A DNA stretch of 21,953 nucleotides from an uncultured Granulosicoccaceae bacterium (GTDB lineage: Bacteria > Pseudomonadota > Gammaproteobacteria > Granulosicoccales > Granulosicoccaceae): assembly GCA_937951695.1 (NCBI GenBank), contig CALFBL010000396.1:1-21953 (forward strand), read 5' to 3'. A program made the translations under genes and the position numbers. Under the pieces are notes generated by a model. That model was not told the DNA's origin. It searched no databases and saw nothing but the letters and a program-made list of their open reading frames with translations. Position 1 is the first letter of the stretch. Each line of letters starts with the position of its first letter. This document shows, piece after piece, positions 1-7,289 of this stretch.

Positions 1-8
1 CTAGACAT
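1..8 (-). CDS. Start of a truncated minus-strand gene (first codons only)
   Basis: A minus-strand ATG at 8–6 follows an excellent Shine-Dalgarno at 20–11. Only Met, Ser and two bases of a third codon are inside the window. It lies 70 nt downstream of the stop of the COG3014-type lipoprotein gene and on the same strand, so it is probably the third gene of the lpoB operon. In other gammaproteobacteria lpoB and COG3014-type genes often sit with a small COG3018-type (YcfL-like) lipoprotein. That identity is inference from context; nothing in the visible codons supports it. Confidence 0.45.
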
Positions 9-10
9 GT

Positions 11-20
11 GATCACCTCC
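11..20 (-). promoter_or_regulatory. Very strong Shine-Dalgarno for the truncated gene
   Basis: Read on the minus strand this is GGAGGTGATC, ten consecutive bases complementary to the usual 3' end of 16S rRNA. Seven bases separate GGAGG from the ATG. It is much stronger than the other ribosome-binding sites I examined in this window. It decides the start of the truncated gene at position 8. Confidence 0.6.
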
Positions 21-78
21 CTTGCGTAGTTTATCGGGACACTGAAGTTAGCACGAACTCAAGCGATGCGCGCGATTT

Positions 79-1449
79 TTAAGACGTTGCGGCCCGTATT
101 TCACCACTGTTTGTGACAGAAGTTGGTGAAGATTCGGGCCGTGTGGGGGGCTTGATAAATTCGGGAAAAGATTCACGCTCATCGCGCGGTAAGGGCAGGC
201 CGGTGCGGTAGGTGGCAAAGTGCAACCTGCCGGGATGGATGTCTATATCGCCCAGATCAATTCGGTGTGAGTAACCTTCGTACACCAGTTCTACCTGCAC
301 ATCCTGCCTGCCTTCCGGTAAGGGGATTCGGATCATACCCAACCATTCAGGCAAGGTCTCCCAGCTGCGGGTGTCGGCCTGTTCGGTGGCAAAGACGAAA
401 ATTTGCGTCAACACGCCAGCTAGATCACTCTCGCGCGCAGCGGCGTTCACCAGAGCGTTCTTCGCCGCGATGCGGGCCACTTGCTTAATCGCGAGGGTCG
501 TGGCCCGTTTGTCGAGTGCGTCGATCGCCACTTGCGTTAAATCGGTTTCGATCACGTCAGCTGCCACGAGCTCGCCGTCACTGATCACGGTATAACTTGG
601 TGTGCTGCGTGGGTAATTTTCGTAATACGGAAAAGTGATACGCAGGTCGACATCGACAATGATGTCACCGGGGAGTTTTTCAGCGATGTATCCCGATTGC
701 AGAAACACGATGAGTTCACCTTCGTTTTTATGCAGTGTGTTTGCTGTAGCCAGTAAGCTGTGAGCGGCATGTGTTCCGCCATCAATCGGGCCTCGGCCCA
801 AGCGCTTGGTGAGGCGCTGAATGACGTGATTCCAGGAACCATCGTAGTCAGGGTCTTCAAGCAGTCGCCGGTATTCCACTTCAGCGCTATCGAACGCGCC
901 TGACGCTTCAAACGAGGCGGCAATCAGCGCGCGAGTAAACCAGTCTGAACGTAATACGTCTTCGTTATCGTCCAATTTTTGCAACGCACGTCGCGCTTCA
1001 ACCGCCGCACTTTCTGCGTTACCCTGGAGCAAAAACGCCATCATCAAATAGCTGTGTATCCACAATTGCTCACTGGCTTCACCTTGGTACCGCGTTACCA
1101 GGTCACTGGTGACTAACGAGGCGCTTTGTTCGCTCACCCGGAGCTTGTCCAGTTCTTCAACGAGATAGCTCGCCTCAAGCAAGGCGTCTGTAGCCACGGT
1201 GTACTTGCCCGCACTAAAAGCGATAGTGCCACGATCCAAAAGCAACAACAATTCATTGCGTTTGGATACCGGCGTTTGTTCCAGCGTCGACAGAGCTTTT
1301 ACGGGAGCACCGCTGGCAAATTCGTAGCGAGCCTGGTTAAGCCCCGCAGAGGTTGCGCATCCGGACGTCAGGCCGATTACCAGTAGCAACAGGCCGAGGC
1401 GGGTGAATAACATAGATAGGTTGGGTGCGATGCGCTTGCTCTCGTTCAT
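79..1449 (-). CDS. COG3014-type lipoprotein with TPR-like helices
   Basis: Predicted outer-membrane or periplasmic lipoprotein of about 456 residues. A hydrophobic stretch ends in a lipobox (L-T-S-G-C, Cys about 31). Residues 35–220 are Ala/Leu-rich helices typical of TPR-like repeats. The C-terminal half is beta-rich and carries A-D-T-R-S-W-E-T-L-P followed by I-R-I-P-L-P-E-G, a hallmark I associate with COG3014 proteins. It lies 56 nt downstream of lpoB on the same strand, which is the usual company of this family. A role with the LpoB/peptidoglycan-synthase system is inferred from that linkage; the biochemical function is unknown. The start is uncertain: GTG at 1470 and ATG at 1413 are also in frame, none has a good ribosome-binding site, and the 1413 start would give a classic 19-residue lipoprotein signal. 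Confidence 0.8.
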   Translation of the reverse strand: MNESKRIAPNLSMLFTRLGLLLLVIGLTSGCATSAGLNQARYEFASGAPVKALSTLEQTPVSKRNELLLLLDRGTIAFSAGKYTVATDALLEASYLVEELDKLRVSEQSASLVTSDLVTRYQGEASEQLWIHSYLMMAFLLQGNAESAAVEARRALQKLDDNEDVLRSDWFTRALIAASFEASGAFDSAEVEYRRLLEDPDYDGSWNHVIQRLTKRLGRGPIDGGTHAAHSLLATANTLHKNEGELIVFLQSGYIAEKLPGDIIVDVDLRITFPYYENYPRSTPSYTVISDGELVAADVIETDLTQVAIDALDKRATTLAIKQVARIAAKNALVNAAARESDLAGVLTQIFVFATEQADTRSWETLPEWLGMIRIPLPEGRQDVQVELVYEGYSHRIDLGDIDIHPGRLHFATYRTGLPLPRDERESFPEFIKPPTRPESSPTSVTNSGEIRAATS

Positions 1450-1505
1450 GCTCGGTTGAGAGGCAAGCACCCTCGCTGTACCTGTTTAGCGGCCGCGTTC
1501 GGCCT

Positions 1506-2141
1506 TTACCAACCGATGATCGGCTGGGAAGCTTCACGCGCGATCTCGACGTTGTCTGTCCAGGAGATCTCGCCCGTGCTCAGGTTTGTCAATTCCAGCG
1601 TCATGCTGTAGTAGATCAGTCTGCGCTCGTTGAGCCGAATCTGTCTTGGCTGTTTCTTTTCAATCGAGCGTAAGGTACCCGAGAGTATGTAATCAGCACC
1701 CAGCTGTCGGCCTTCGCTCACGCGCTCTTCAACGGGAACAAAGCCTGCGTATTGGTAGTCGGTTTCATCGCCTATGTTCTGTCGCTGCCGGCGGTTTAGA
1801 AAACGAAACTGTTTGGATTTAATCAGGTTGGCGCGGATGTCATCGGCGATACCGCCGGTGTTGATGTGTTCCGAGGTTTCATTGGCGATGCCGTACGAAA
1901 TGATAACGGGACGGTTGCCCACCTCGTTCACTTCTGGGTCGGCCAGCAGACTGGACGACAGAGTTGCAACGATGTCCTGTTTATCCGAGAAATCGTAACG
2001 CGCGTCAACGTGGTATTCATTCTGCGGGTCAATATTTCGTGCAGTGGATGCACAACCGATCAAGCTGACGGTAGCAACCGTTATGATCACCGCTTGCGCC
2101 AGAGTTTTAGCGAGCGGCATACTGCGTATTTGCATGGTCAT
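1506..2141 (-). CDS. lpoB: Penicillin-binding protein activator LpoB
   Basis: Outer-membrane lipoprotein of 211 residues, close to the usual LpoB length. In the known family LpoB crosses the periplasm and activates the class A peptidoglycan synthase PBP1b. The signal peptide ends in a lipobox (S-L-I-G-C, Cys30) and a linker of about 20 residues follows. The globular domain contains a V-I-I-S-Y-G strand, F-R-F-L-N-R-R, a G-A-D-Y-I-L-S-G turn and a C-terminal L-T-N-L-S-T-G-E-I-S-W segment, all typical of LpoB/YcfM. The ATG at 2141 has AGAGGA about 7 nt upstream. It is the first gene of a minus-strand operon with the COG3014-type lipoprotein. The linker is short compared with E. coli LpoB. Confidence 0.86.
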   Translation of the reverse strand: MTMQIRSMPLAKTLAQAVIITVATVSLIGCASTARNIDPQNEYHVDARYDFSDKQDIVATLSSSLLADPEVNEVGNRPVIISYGIANETSEHINTGGIADDIRANLIKSKQFRFLNRRQRQNIGDETDYQYAGFVPVEERVSEGRQLGADYILSGTLRSIEKKQPRQIRLNERRLIYYSMTLELTNLSTGEISWTDNVEIAREASQPIIGW

Positions 2142-2282
2142 CTGTCGTCCTCTTGTGCCGTGTGCATCGATTTATCAAACGGCTCGTTGTTATTTAATGG
2201 CTTGGTGGGAGTCTAGCCGCTTTTTCGGCCCCGTCTGATGCCCAAGCCGGTGAAGCCGACTCATGCGCAGCCCACAGAATCG

Positions 2283-3770
2283 TTAAAAGTCACTGCGGGT
2301 TCGTCGTACCGCATCTTTCCATGTGACCTGCAATCGCTCGCGTCGTTCCACTGACAGGGTCGATTGGAATGCGGCATCTTGTTGCCAATTGGAGACCAAA
2401 TCGGCGGTGGAGTGGTAAACCCCCACTTGCAGGCCTGCCAGATAGGCAGCACCGAGGGCGGTGGTTTCGGTTTGTCTGGGGCGCTGAACATCCGCATCGA
2501 GCACGTCTGAGAGAAACTGGCACACCCAATTATTGTTCACCATGCCGCCATCGACGCGCACCGTCTCAAGCGTTGCGCCATCGGCTCGCATGGCCTCGAA
2601 TAAGTCCTGCGTCTGAAAGCACACCGACTCAAGGGCTGCTCGCGCCAGCACGGCGGGGCCACTGTCGCGGGTGAGGCCAAACAACGCACCGCGGGCATCG
2701 GGATCCCAATAGGGTGCGCCCATACCGGTAAAGGCCGGCACCAGCACCACACCGTGATCGTCATCAACGGTTTGGGCAAGATTTTCGGTTTCAGAGGCTG
2801 AGCCGATAACGCCCAAGCCATCACGCAACCATTGCACGGCGGCGCCGGCGACGAAGATCGAGCCTTCCAGAGCGAAGGTGGTCTCCCCACCCAATCGATA
2901 GCCGACGGTGGTGAGCAAGCGATTATCCGAGGCGATTGCCTGCTTGCCAGTGTTTAGCATGACAAAACACCCGGTACCATAGGTGCTCTTCACCATGCCC
3001 GGTTCAAAGCACACCTGCCCGAAGGTGGCGGCGTGCTGATCGCCGGCAACGCCGGCAATCGGTAGCGATTGGCCCAGCACATCGCGCTCGCTGGTGGCAA
3101 AATCAGCAGCGCAGTCCAACACCTCGGGTAATAGGGCGCTGGGTACATTTAGTAAGGACAATAAATCGGCATCCCATTCATTGGTATGGATGTTAAACAT
3201 CAGCGTGCGCCCGGCGTTGGTGGCATCGGTAACGTGACGCTTACCGTTGCTGAGGCGCCAGATCAGAAACGAATCAATGGTGCCGAAGGCCAGTTCGCCG
3301 TTTTCCGCCCGGCCACGAGCCCCATCCACCTGATCGAGAATCCAACCGACCTTGGTGCCGGAAAAATACGGGTCCAGCAGCAGCCCGGTTTTCGCCGTGA
3401 CGGTGGCCTCGTGCCCTGCAGCTTTGAGTAGGCGGCAGGTCTCAGCGGTGCGGCGGTCTTGCCATACAATGGCGTTGTAGATGGGTTTGCCGCTGGAGCG
3501 TTCCCAGATGACGGTAGTTTCTCGCTGATTGGTGATGCCGATACCGGCGACTGTGCGGCCTGCGCTGTCGGCTTTGGCCAGCGCCTCGTGACACACTTTG
3601 AGCGTCTTGGTCCAGATCTCTTCAGGATCGTGTTCCACCCAGCCAGGCTTGGGGTAGAGTTGCGTAAACTCCCGTTGAGCGGTGGCGAAGGCGTCGCCGT
3701 TTTTCTCAAACAGCATGGCTCTGGAACTGGTTGTTCCCTGATCGATACTTAGAATGAGTGGCTGGGACAT
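2283..3770 (-). CDS. glpK: Glycerol kinase
   Basis: Cytoplasmic FGGY-family kinase that phosphorylates glycerol with ATP to sn-glycerol 3-phosphate; 495 residues (E. coli 502). Visible signatures are the phosphate-binding D-Q-G-T-T-S-S-R at 10–17, the glycerol-binding pair Arg83-Glu84 in T-N-Q-R-E-T-T, W-Q-D-R-R-T near 103–108, A-G-D-Q-H with Asp244, and a C-terminal V-D-G-G-M-V-N-N motif. The G-G-T-R loop that binds the inhibitor fructose 1,6-bisphosphate in the E. coli enzyme is not evident near residue 230, so that allosteric control may be absent. The start is the ATG with AGGAG 6 nt upstream; the in-frame extension to 3863 lacks family similarity and runs across the shared promoter region. 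It diverges from glpD. No glpF or glpR is in the window. Confidence 0.97.
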   Translation of the reverse strand: MSQPLILSIDQGTTSSRAMLFEKNGDAFATAQREFTQLYPKPGWVEHDPEEIWTKTLKVCHEALAKADSAGRTVAGIGITNQRETTVIWERSSGKPIYNAIVWQDRRTAETCRLLKAAGHEATVTAKTGLLLDPYFSGTKVGWILDQVDGARGRAENGELAFGTIDSFLIWRLSNGKRHVTDATNAGRTLMFNIHTNEWDADLLSLLNVPSALLPEVLDCAADFATSERDVLGQSLPIAGVAGDQHAATFGQVCFEPGMVKSTYGTGCFVMLNTGKQAIASDNRLLTTVGYRLGGETTFALEGSIFVAGAAVQWLRDGLGVIGSASETENLAQTVDDDHGVVLVPAFTGMGAPYWDPDARGALFGLTRDSGPAVLARAALESVCFQTQDLFEAMRADGATLETVRVDGGMVNNNWVCQFLSDVLDADVQRPRQTETTALGAAYLAGLQVGVYHSTADLVSNWQQDAAFQSTLSVERRERLQVTWKDAVRRTRSDF

Positions 3771-3805
3771 GGTGCGCTCCTGCAATAAGGTGAGCCGTAT
3801 CTTAT

Positions 3806-3828
3806 ACAAACACCTGAACGATGTTTGT
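3806..3828. promoter_or_regulatory. Inverted repeat between glpK and glpD, candidate operator
   Basis: Perfect 7-bp arms ACAAACA and TGTTTGT flank a 9-nt centre, roughly midway between the two divergent start codons. The left arm abuts a TATAAG sequence readable on the minus strand (3806–3801) that could be the glpK −10 box. A repressor bound here could control both genes. GlpR, a DeoR-family repressor that answers to glycerol 3-phosphate, is the obvious candidate, but the arms do not match a GlpR consensus I can state with confidence. Confidence 0.4.
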
Positions 3829-3879
3829 GGTATCAAGTCAGATCCCGGTTCACTTACAGGCATGGAAAATTACACTTTT

Positions 3880-5439
3880 ATGAGTTCAACGTTACCCAAA
3901 AACGGTTCTGCCAAGCCATGCGACTACGACATGGTCGTGATCGGCGCGGGCATCAACGGTGCCGGTATTGCCCGCGATGCCGTTGGTCGGGGTCTGTCGG
4001 TGCTGCTGTGCGAAAAAGATGACATCGCCCAACACACATCCTCTGCCAGCACCAAGCTCATACACGGTGGCTTGCGTTACCTTGAGCACTACGATTTTTT
4101 GCTGGTGCGGCATGCGTTGCAAGAGCGCGAGGTGTTACTGCGGGCAGCGCCGCACGTCATCTGGCCGTTACGTTTTATCCTGCCACACCATAAAGCGCTG
4201 CGACCGCGGTGGCTGATTCGTCTGGGCCTGTTTTTGTACGATCACATAGGTGGGCGACGGCTGCTGCCCGGTTCGCATTCAGTGAATCTAAAAGAGCACG
4301 TGAGCGGTCAGTCGCTGAAGCCGGAATTCACCAGCGGGTTTGAATACTCGGACTGCTGGGTGCAGGATGCCCGGCTGGTAACTCTGAATGTCATGGATGC
4401 GGCCAGTCGGGGGTGTGACGTGCGGGTGCGCACCGAAGTAACAGACCTTACGCGTAAGGACGGCTCTTGGGACATTAAACTCCAGGATCAGTTGTCGCAG
4501 ACTGAATCGAGCGTGACGGCTCGTCTGGTGGTGAACGCCTCGGGGCCCTGGGTAGAGAAAACGCTTGGCCTCGACCAGGCGCACGACTCACAACACGGCG
4601 TCCGGCTGGTCAAAGGCAGTCACGTGGTGGTGCCCAAGCTGTTCGACCACCCCTACACCTATATTTTTCAAAATGCCGACAATCGTGTGTTGTTTGCCGT
4701 GCCCTATGAAACTGACTACACGCTGCTTGGGACAACCGATGTGGAAGTGGCGGATGAACCCGGTCAGGAGAAGATCGAGCAGAGCGAGGTGGACTACATC
4801 TGCGGAGCGGTGAGTGAATACTTCAACAAACCCGTATCCCCAGAGAGCATCGTCTGGCATTACAGTGGGGTTCGTCCGTTATACGACGACGCGTCAGAAA
4901 ACGCCTCGACCGTGACCCGCGACTACAAACTCGATCTGGATGTGCGGATGAACGCGCCGATTCTGTCCGTATACGGCGGCAAGATCACCACGTACCGCAA
5001 ATTGGCTGAACAAGCGGTGGATATGCTCAGGCCCCAATTAGGGCTGTTGGCGGAAGGCTGGACGGCGAATGCGAGTTTGCCCGGGGGGGATATTCCGAAC
5101 GCTGACTTTGAGGCTTATCTCGGGCTGCAACAAGCCAATTACCCCGGGCTCGATGAAGCCATCGTGACCGACTACGTGCGCAACTACGGCACCCGAGTCG
5201 GACACATTATCGGTTCGGCCCATGACACATCTGGATTGGGTCAGCACTTTGGGGGTCCTCTGTACCAGGCTGAAGTGGATTATCTCGTCCATCACGAGTG
5301 GGCCCGCACCGCCGAAGACATACTGTGGCGCAGAAGCAAGAAAGGGCTGCACGTACCGCCAGAGACAGCCGCTGACCTGCAAGCGTATCTGGACGTCAAT
5401 TACGCGTTTCAGCAAGGGCATAGCACCGCGGACTCGTAG
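3880..5439 (+). CDS. glpD: Aerobic glycerol-3-phosphate dehydrogenase
   Basis: FAD enzyme of the inner-membrane face that oxidises glycerol 3-phosphate to dihydroxyacetone phosphate and passes electrons to quinone; about 519 residues (E. coli 501). An N-terminal Rossmann FAD motif (V-V-I-G-A-G-I-N-G-A-G) starts near residue 19. It is followed by the family signature S-S-A-S-T-K-L-I-H-G-G-L-R-Y-L-E near 54–69. Further on come L-L-G-T-T-D, a W-H-Y-S-G-V-R-P-L segment, and V-Y-G-G-K-I-T-T-Y-R-K-L, which is the conserved dehydrogenase C-terminal FAD contact. Start choice is uncertain: ATG 3862 is in frame, and both lack a strong ribosome-binding site. With divergent glpK it forms a complete glycerol-to-DHAP route downstream of uptake. 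Confidence 0.96.
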   Translation: MSSTLPKNGSAKPCDYDMVVIGAGINGAGIARDAVGRGLSVLLCEKDDIAQHTSSASTKLIHGGLRYLEHYDFLLVRHALQEREVLLRAAPHVIWPLRFILPHHKALRPRWLIRLGLFLYDHIGGRRLLPGSHSVNLKEHVSGQSLKPEFTSGFEYSDCWVQDARLVTLNVMDAASRGCDVRVRTEVTDLTRKDGSWDIKLQDQLSQTESSVTARLVVNASGPWVEKTLGLDQAHDSQHGVRLVKGSHVVVPKLFDHPYTYIFQNADNRVLFAVPYETDYTLLGTTDVEVADEPGQEKIEQSEVDYICGAVSEYFNKPVSPESIVWHYSGVRPLYDDASENASTVTRDYKLDLDVRMNAPILSVYGGKITTYRKLAEQAVDMLRPQLGLLAEGWTANASLPGGDIPNADFEAYLGLQQANYPGLDEAIVTDYVRNYGTRVGHIIGSAHDTSGLGQHFGGPLYQAEVDYLVHHEWARTAEDILWRRSKKGLHVPPETAADLQAYLDVNYAFQQGHSTADS

Positions 5440-6342
5440 GTGGTATCGCTGGAGCGACGGCCGGAGCTGCTTGATTACGCCCTGTTGACATCCCTTGCGG
5501 CGGTCTTTGGCAGTAGTTTCCTGTTTACCCATTTAGCGGTTCAGTCGATACCGCCTGTCACCGTCGTGGCAGCGCGTATCGGTCTGGCAGCTGTGGTGAT
5601 TCTGCTGGCGCTGCGCCTCAGTGGCCAGCACTTACCGAAAGGCCCGGTTTGGGGCTGGATATACGCCTCAGCCTTATTCGGCAACGCCATACCCTTTAGC
5701 CTCATCTCTTGGGGGCAGCAAACTGTGGACGCTGGGCTAACGGCGATTTTTATGGCCGTGATGCCGCTCACCACTGTGGTGTTGGCGCACTTTGTAACCA
5801 GCGATGAAAAACTCAATCGCTGGACATTAGCCGGTGTGTTGCTCGGCTTAGCCGGTGTGATGGTGTTGATGGGTTGGCAAGCCCTATCGCAGCTTGGTCG
5901 CGACACCTGGCCTCAGCTGGCGATCTTGCTGGGGGCGATGTGCTACGCCATCAACGCGCTGATTACCCGAAATCTGACGCACTTGTCGAAATGGCCAATG
6001 AGTGCCGGGTTGATGTTGGCGGGGTTCTCGCTCACTTTTCCGATGGCCCTGTGCTTCGAGTCGCCTTGGCAGATTCGTCCCTCACAGAGCTCCATGTTTG
6101 CCGTGCTCGCGCTGGCGGTCGGTCCGACGGCACTGGCCACGTGGTTGATTCTGCTCATCATCGGGCGCCGCGGAGCCTCGTTCTTAAGTCAGATCAATTT
6201 TATGGTGCCGGTGTTTGGTATCGTGTTTGGCGCGGTATTTTTGCGTGAGCGGTTACCGGGCAACGCTTGGATAGCGTTGATCGCGATATTGCTGGGTGTC
6301 GCGATTGCAAGACGCGGTTCGAGCGTTATCACCAAACGGTAA
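5440..6342 (+). CDS. DMT-superfamily permease (EamA type)
   Basis: Integral inner-membrane protein of 300 residues with about ten hydrophobic helices arranged as two EamA repeats (roughly 10–135 and 150–292). The second half of each repeat shows the usual G-L-x-G-V-x-x-L and Pro-Val-F-G pattern, and the loop between the last helices has L-R-E-R-L-P. Family members export or import small metabolites; the substrate cannot be told from sequence. The GTG start abuts the glpD stop codon with no gap, so translation is probably coupled to glpD. Whether the substrate has anything to do with glycerol metabolism is open; such pairing may be incidental. Confidence 0.88.
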   Translation: MVSLERRPELLDYALLTSLAAVFGSSFLFTHLAVQSIPPVTVVAARIGLAAVVILLALRLSGQHLPKGPVWGWIYASALFGNAIPFSLISWGQQTVDAGLTAIFMAVMPLTTVVLAHFVTSDEKLNRWTLAGVLLGLAGVMVLMGWQALSQLGRDTWPQLAILLGAMCYAINALITRNLTHLSKWPMSAGLMLAGFSLTFPMALCFESPWQIRPSQSSMFAVLALAVGPTALATWLILLIIGRRGASFLSQINFMVPVFGIVFGAVFLRERLPGNAWIALIAILLGVAIARRGSSVITKR

Positions 6343-6472
6343 AACTACACCGCCGTCTCGAGCACGTCTAACACGACATCCTTATTCTCCTTACACAGTT
6401 GTAAACCGTACGCAAGCCACCGACGAGGTGACGCGGTAATACTACCGACATAGAAGAACGCGGCAATTCTCG

Positions 6473-6495
6473 CTGTCGTACTTGCGACAGTTTTT
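6473..6495 (+). terminator. Intrinsic terminator candidate after the permease
   Basis: Perfect 6-bp stem CTGTCG/CGACAG with a 6-nt loop, followed immediately by TTTTT. It lies 130 nt past the permease stop and is the first terminator-like element downstream of the glpD–permease transcript. Confidence 0.5.
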
Positions 6496-6531
6496 AGTGG
6501 ATGTGTAGATGGCTGGTGGAAGACCAGCATT

Positions 6532-6559
6532 AAGGCCCTCGATTGGGGGCCTTTTTTTT
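6532..6559 (+). terminator. Strong intrinsic terminator
   Basis: Stem AAGGCCC (6532–6538) pairs with GGGCCTT (6547–6553) across an 8-nt loop, and the T-run covers 6552–6559. GC-rich stem plus eight Ts is the canonical form. It ends either the glpD–permease transcript or the candidate small RNA just upstream. Confidence 0.75.
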
Positions 6560-6738
6560 GCGCTTAACATCAGGCAATTCTACTTTACACGGTTGTATAC
6601 AGGGCGCAAAGCATACGCAATGGTAGAGCCCGACAATGGATTTAAAGGAGCTGGGATCACACCAAAGTTATCCACCGCATCCAACCAGATTGATAACCTT
6701 TTAACCTAACTTCAGTATTCATCGGAGAAATATACGAC

Positions 6739-7008
6739 ATGAAAAATTTAACTAAATCAATGGCGGCCTCAGCTTTGATCTTCGCTTTTGCAGCGCCCGC
6801 ATCTGCCGCCGTGCAAGCCGACGTAGCATTGGATGTACGTTTGGCAGCAGGTCCGAACAGTGATGTCATGGTCGATGTAGCCGAGGATGGCAGTATTGTC
6901 ACTCTTAATGGTTACGCAGACAAAAATATCAGCCTAATTGATATCGAAGAAGCCGCTCGGCGTAACGGTGCTGCGGAAGTTATTAACAACGTTCATTACC
7001 ACCAATAA
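6739..7008 (+). CDS. Small secreted BON-like protein A
   Basis: Predicted periplasmic or secreted protein of 89 residues. A Sec signal peptide occupies about 1–23 (Lys2 and Lys6, hydrophobic core, A-S-A cleavage site). The mature part of about 65 residues looks like one minimal BON domain: an amphipathic helix, a V-x-V-x-V strand, then V-T-L-N-G-Y followed by a helix (I-E-E-A-A-R-R-N-G-A) and a final strand. BON domains are known for phospholipid or envelope binding in OsmY-type proteins; the role here is unknown. It is the first of four tandem paralogues. It has one residue more than the others before the turn and a His-rich C-terminus (H-Y-H-Q). An intrinsic terminator follows 26 nt after the stop, so it is probably its own transcript. 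Confidence 0.75.
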   Translation: MKNLTKSMAASALIFAFAAPASAAVQADVALDVRLAAGPNSDVMVDVAEDGSIVTLNGYADKNISLIDIEEAARRNGAAEVINNVHYHQ

Positions 7009-7034
7009 CAGCTCCAGCGAGCACGTAACGATCG

Positions 7035-7060
7035 AAAAGCCCTCGTTTGAGGGCTTTTTT
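7035..7060 (+). terminator. Intrinsic terminator after BON-like gene A
   Basis: Stem AGCCCTC/GAGGGCT (7038–7044 with 7049–7055) has a 4-nt loop, with flanking A-run and six Ts that lengthen the pairing. It is a textbook Rho-independent terminator, and the A/T symmetry means it could act in both directions. Confidence 0.88.
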
Positions 7061-7104
7061 GTGAGCGGCTCCTCAATCTACGCTCTTTTGCTCACAATTT
7101 TTTT
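7061..7104 (+). terminator. Possible second terminator in tandem
   Basis: Immediately after the first terminator, GTGAGC (7061–7066) can pair with GCTCAC (7090–7095), and a run of seven Ts follows at 7098–7104. The 23-nt loop is long for a terminator, so this is a weak call. Confidence 0.3.
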
Positions 7105-7183
7105 GGGTTTAGAAAAACACACAAATAAGTAGTGATGTTTACACCAATGTAACTTTATCGCAAAGCTGTGGCGATTATGGAAA

Positions 7184-7202
7184 CCGTTATCGATATTAAC
7201 GG
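7184..7202. promoter_or_regulatory. Inverted repeat upstream of BON-like gene B
   Basis: Perfect 6-bp arms CCGTTA and TAACGG flank TCGATAT, making a 19-bp near-palindrome about 90 nt upstream of the gene B start. A TTGACT that could serve as a −35 box lies just downstream (7231–7236), though no good −10 follows it. The position and symmetry suit a dimeric regulator; its identity is unknown. Confidence 0.35.
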
Positions 7203-7289
7203 CTCGGGAAACTGACACGACGGGGCCAAGTTGACTAAAACTTTTCACAGAACAATCGAACCACTTAACCCTAAAAAGGCAAACCCATC

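Larger units (their letters stand above)
6434..6559 (+). ncRNA. Candidate structured small RNA
   Basis: Four consecutive perfect stems lie in 126 nt: CGGTA/TACCG (6434–6447), CTGTCG/CGACAG (6473–6490), GCTGGT/ACCAGC (6512–6528) and AGGCCC/GGGCCT (6533–6552), the last followed by eight Ts. A run of hairpins ending in an intrinsic terminator is the usual architecture of a bacterial sRNA. I find no clear promoter, and stems of 5–6 bp can arise by chance, so this is a hypothesis. The alternative is that these are two unrelated terminators. Confidence 0.25.
6343..6738. other. Gene-poor region with clustered hairpins
   Basis: About 400 nt between the permease and the first BON-like gene. I see no convincing protein gene. 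The left half contains four short perfect hairpins, two of which are followed by T-runs. The right half (6560–6738) is the 5' region of the BON-like gene and holds a weak ribosome-binding site (GGAG, 6724–6727) but no promoter I would defend. Confidence 0.5.

Noticed and set aside
10..24. Resemblance to the 3' end of 16S rRNA on the plus strand (GATCACCTCCCTT)
   Set aside because: The ten bases before it do not match the conserved 16S 3' region. The mirror reading as a Shine-Dalgarno in front of a minus-strand ATG explains it better.
3771..3863. N-terminal extension of glpK to the upstream in-frame ATG at 3863
   Set aside because: It would run through the shared promoter region; the ATG at 3770 has a clear AGGAG and matches the family start.
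5038..5532. 164-codon minus-strand frame opposite glpD and the permease
   Set aside because: It is antisense to two well-identified genes, has no signature of its own, and appears to be a composition-driven shadow frame.
6345..6530. Minus-strand reading frame of 61 codons
   Set aside because: It overlaps the hairpin cluster and terminator, has only a marginal ribosome-binding site inside the terminator stem, and the product shows no recognisable features.
6620..6709. Possible 29-codon leader peptide before BON-like gene A
   Set aside because: No ribosome-binding site, and there is no attenuator-like structure between it and the gene.
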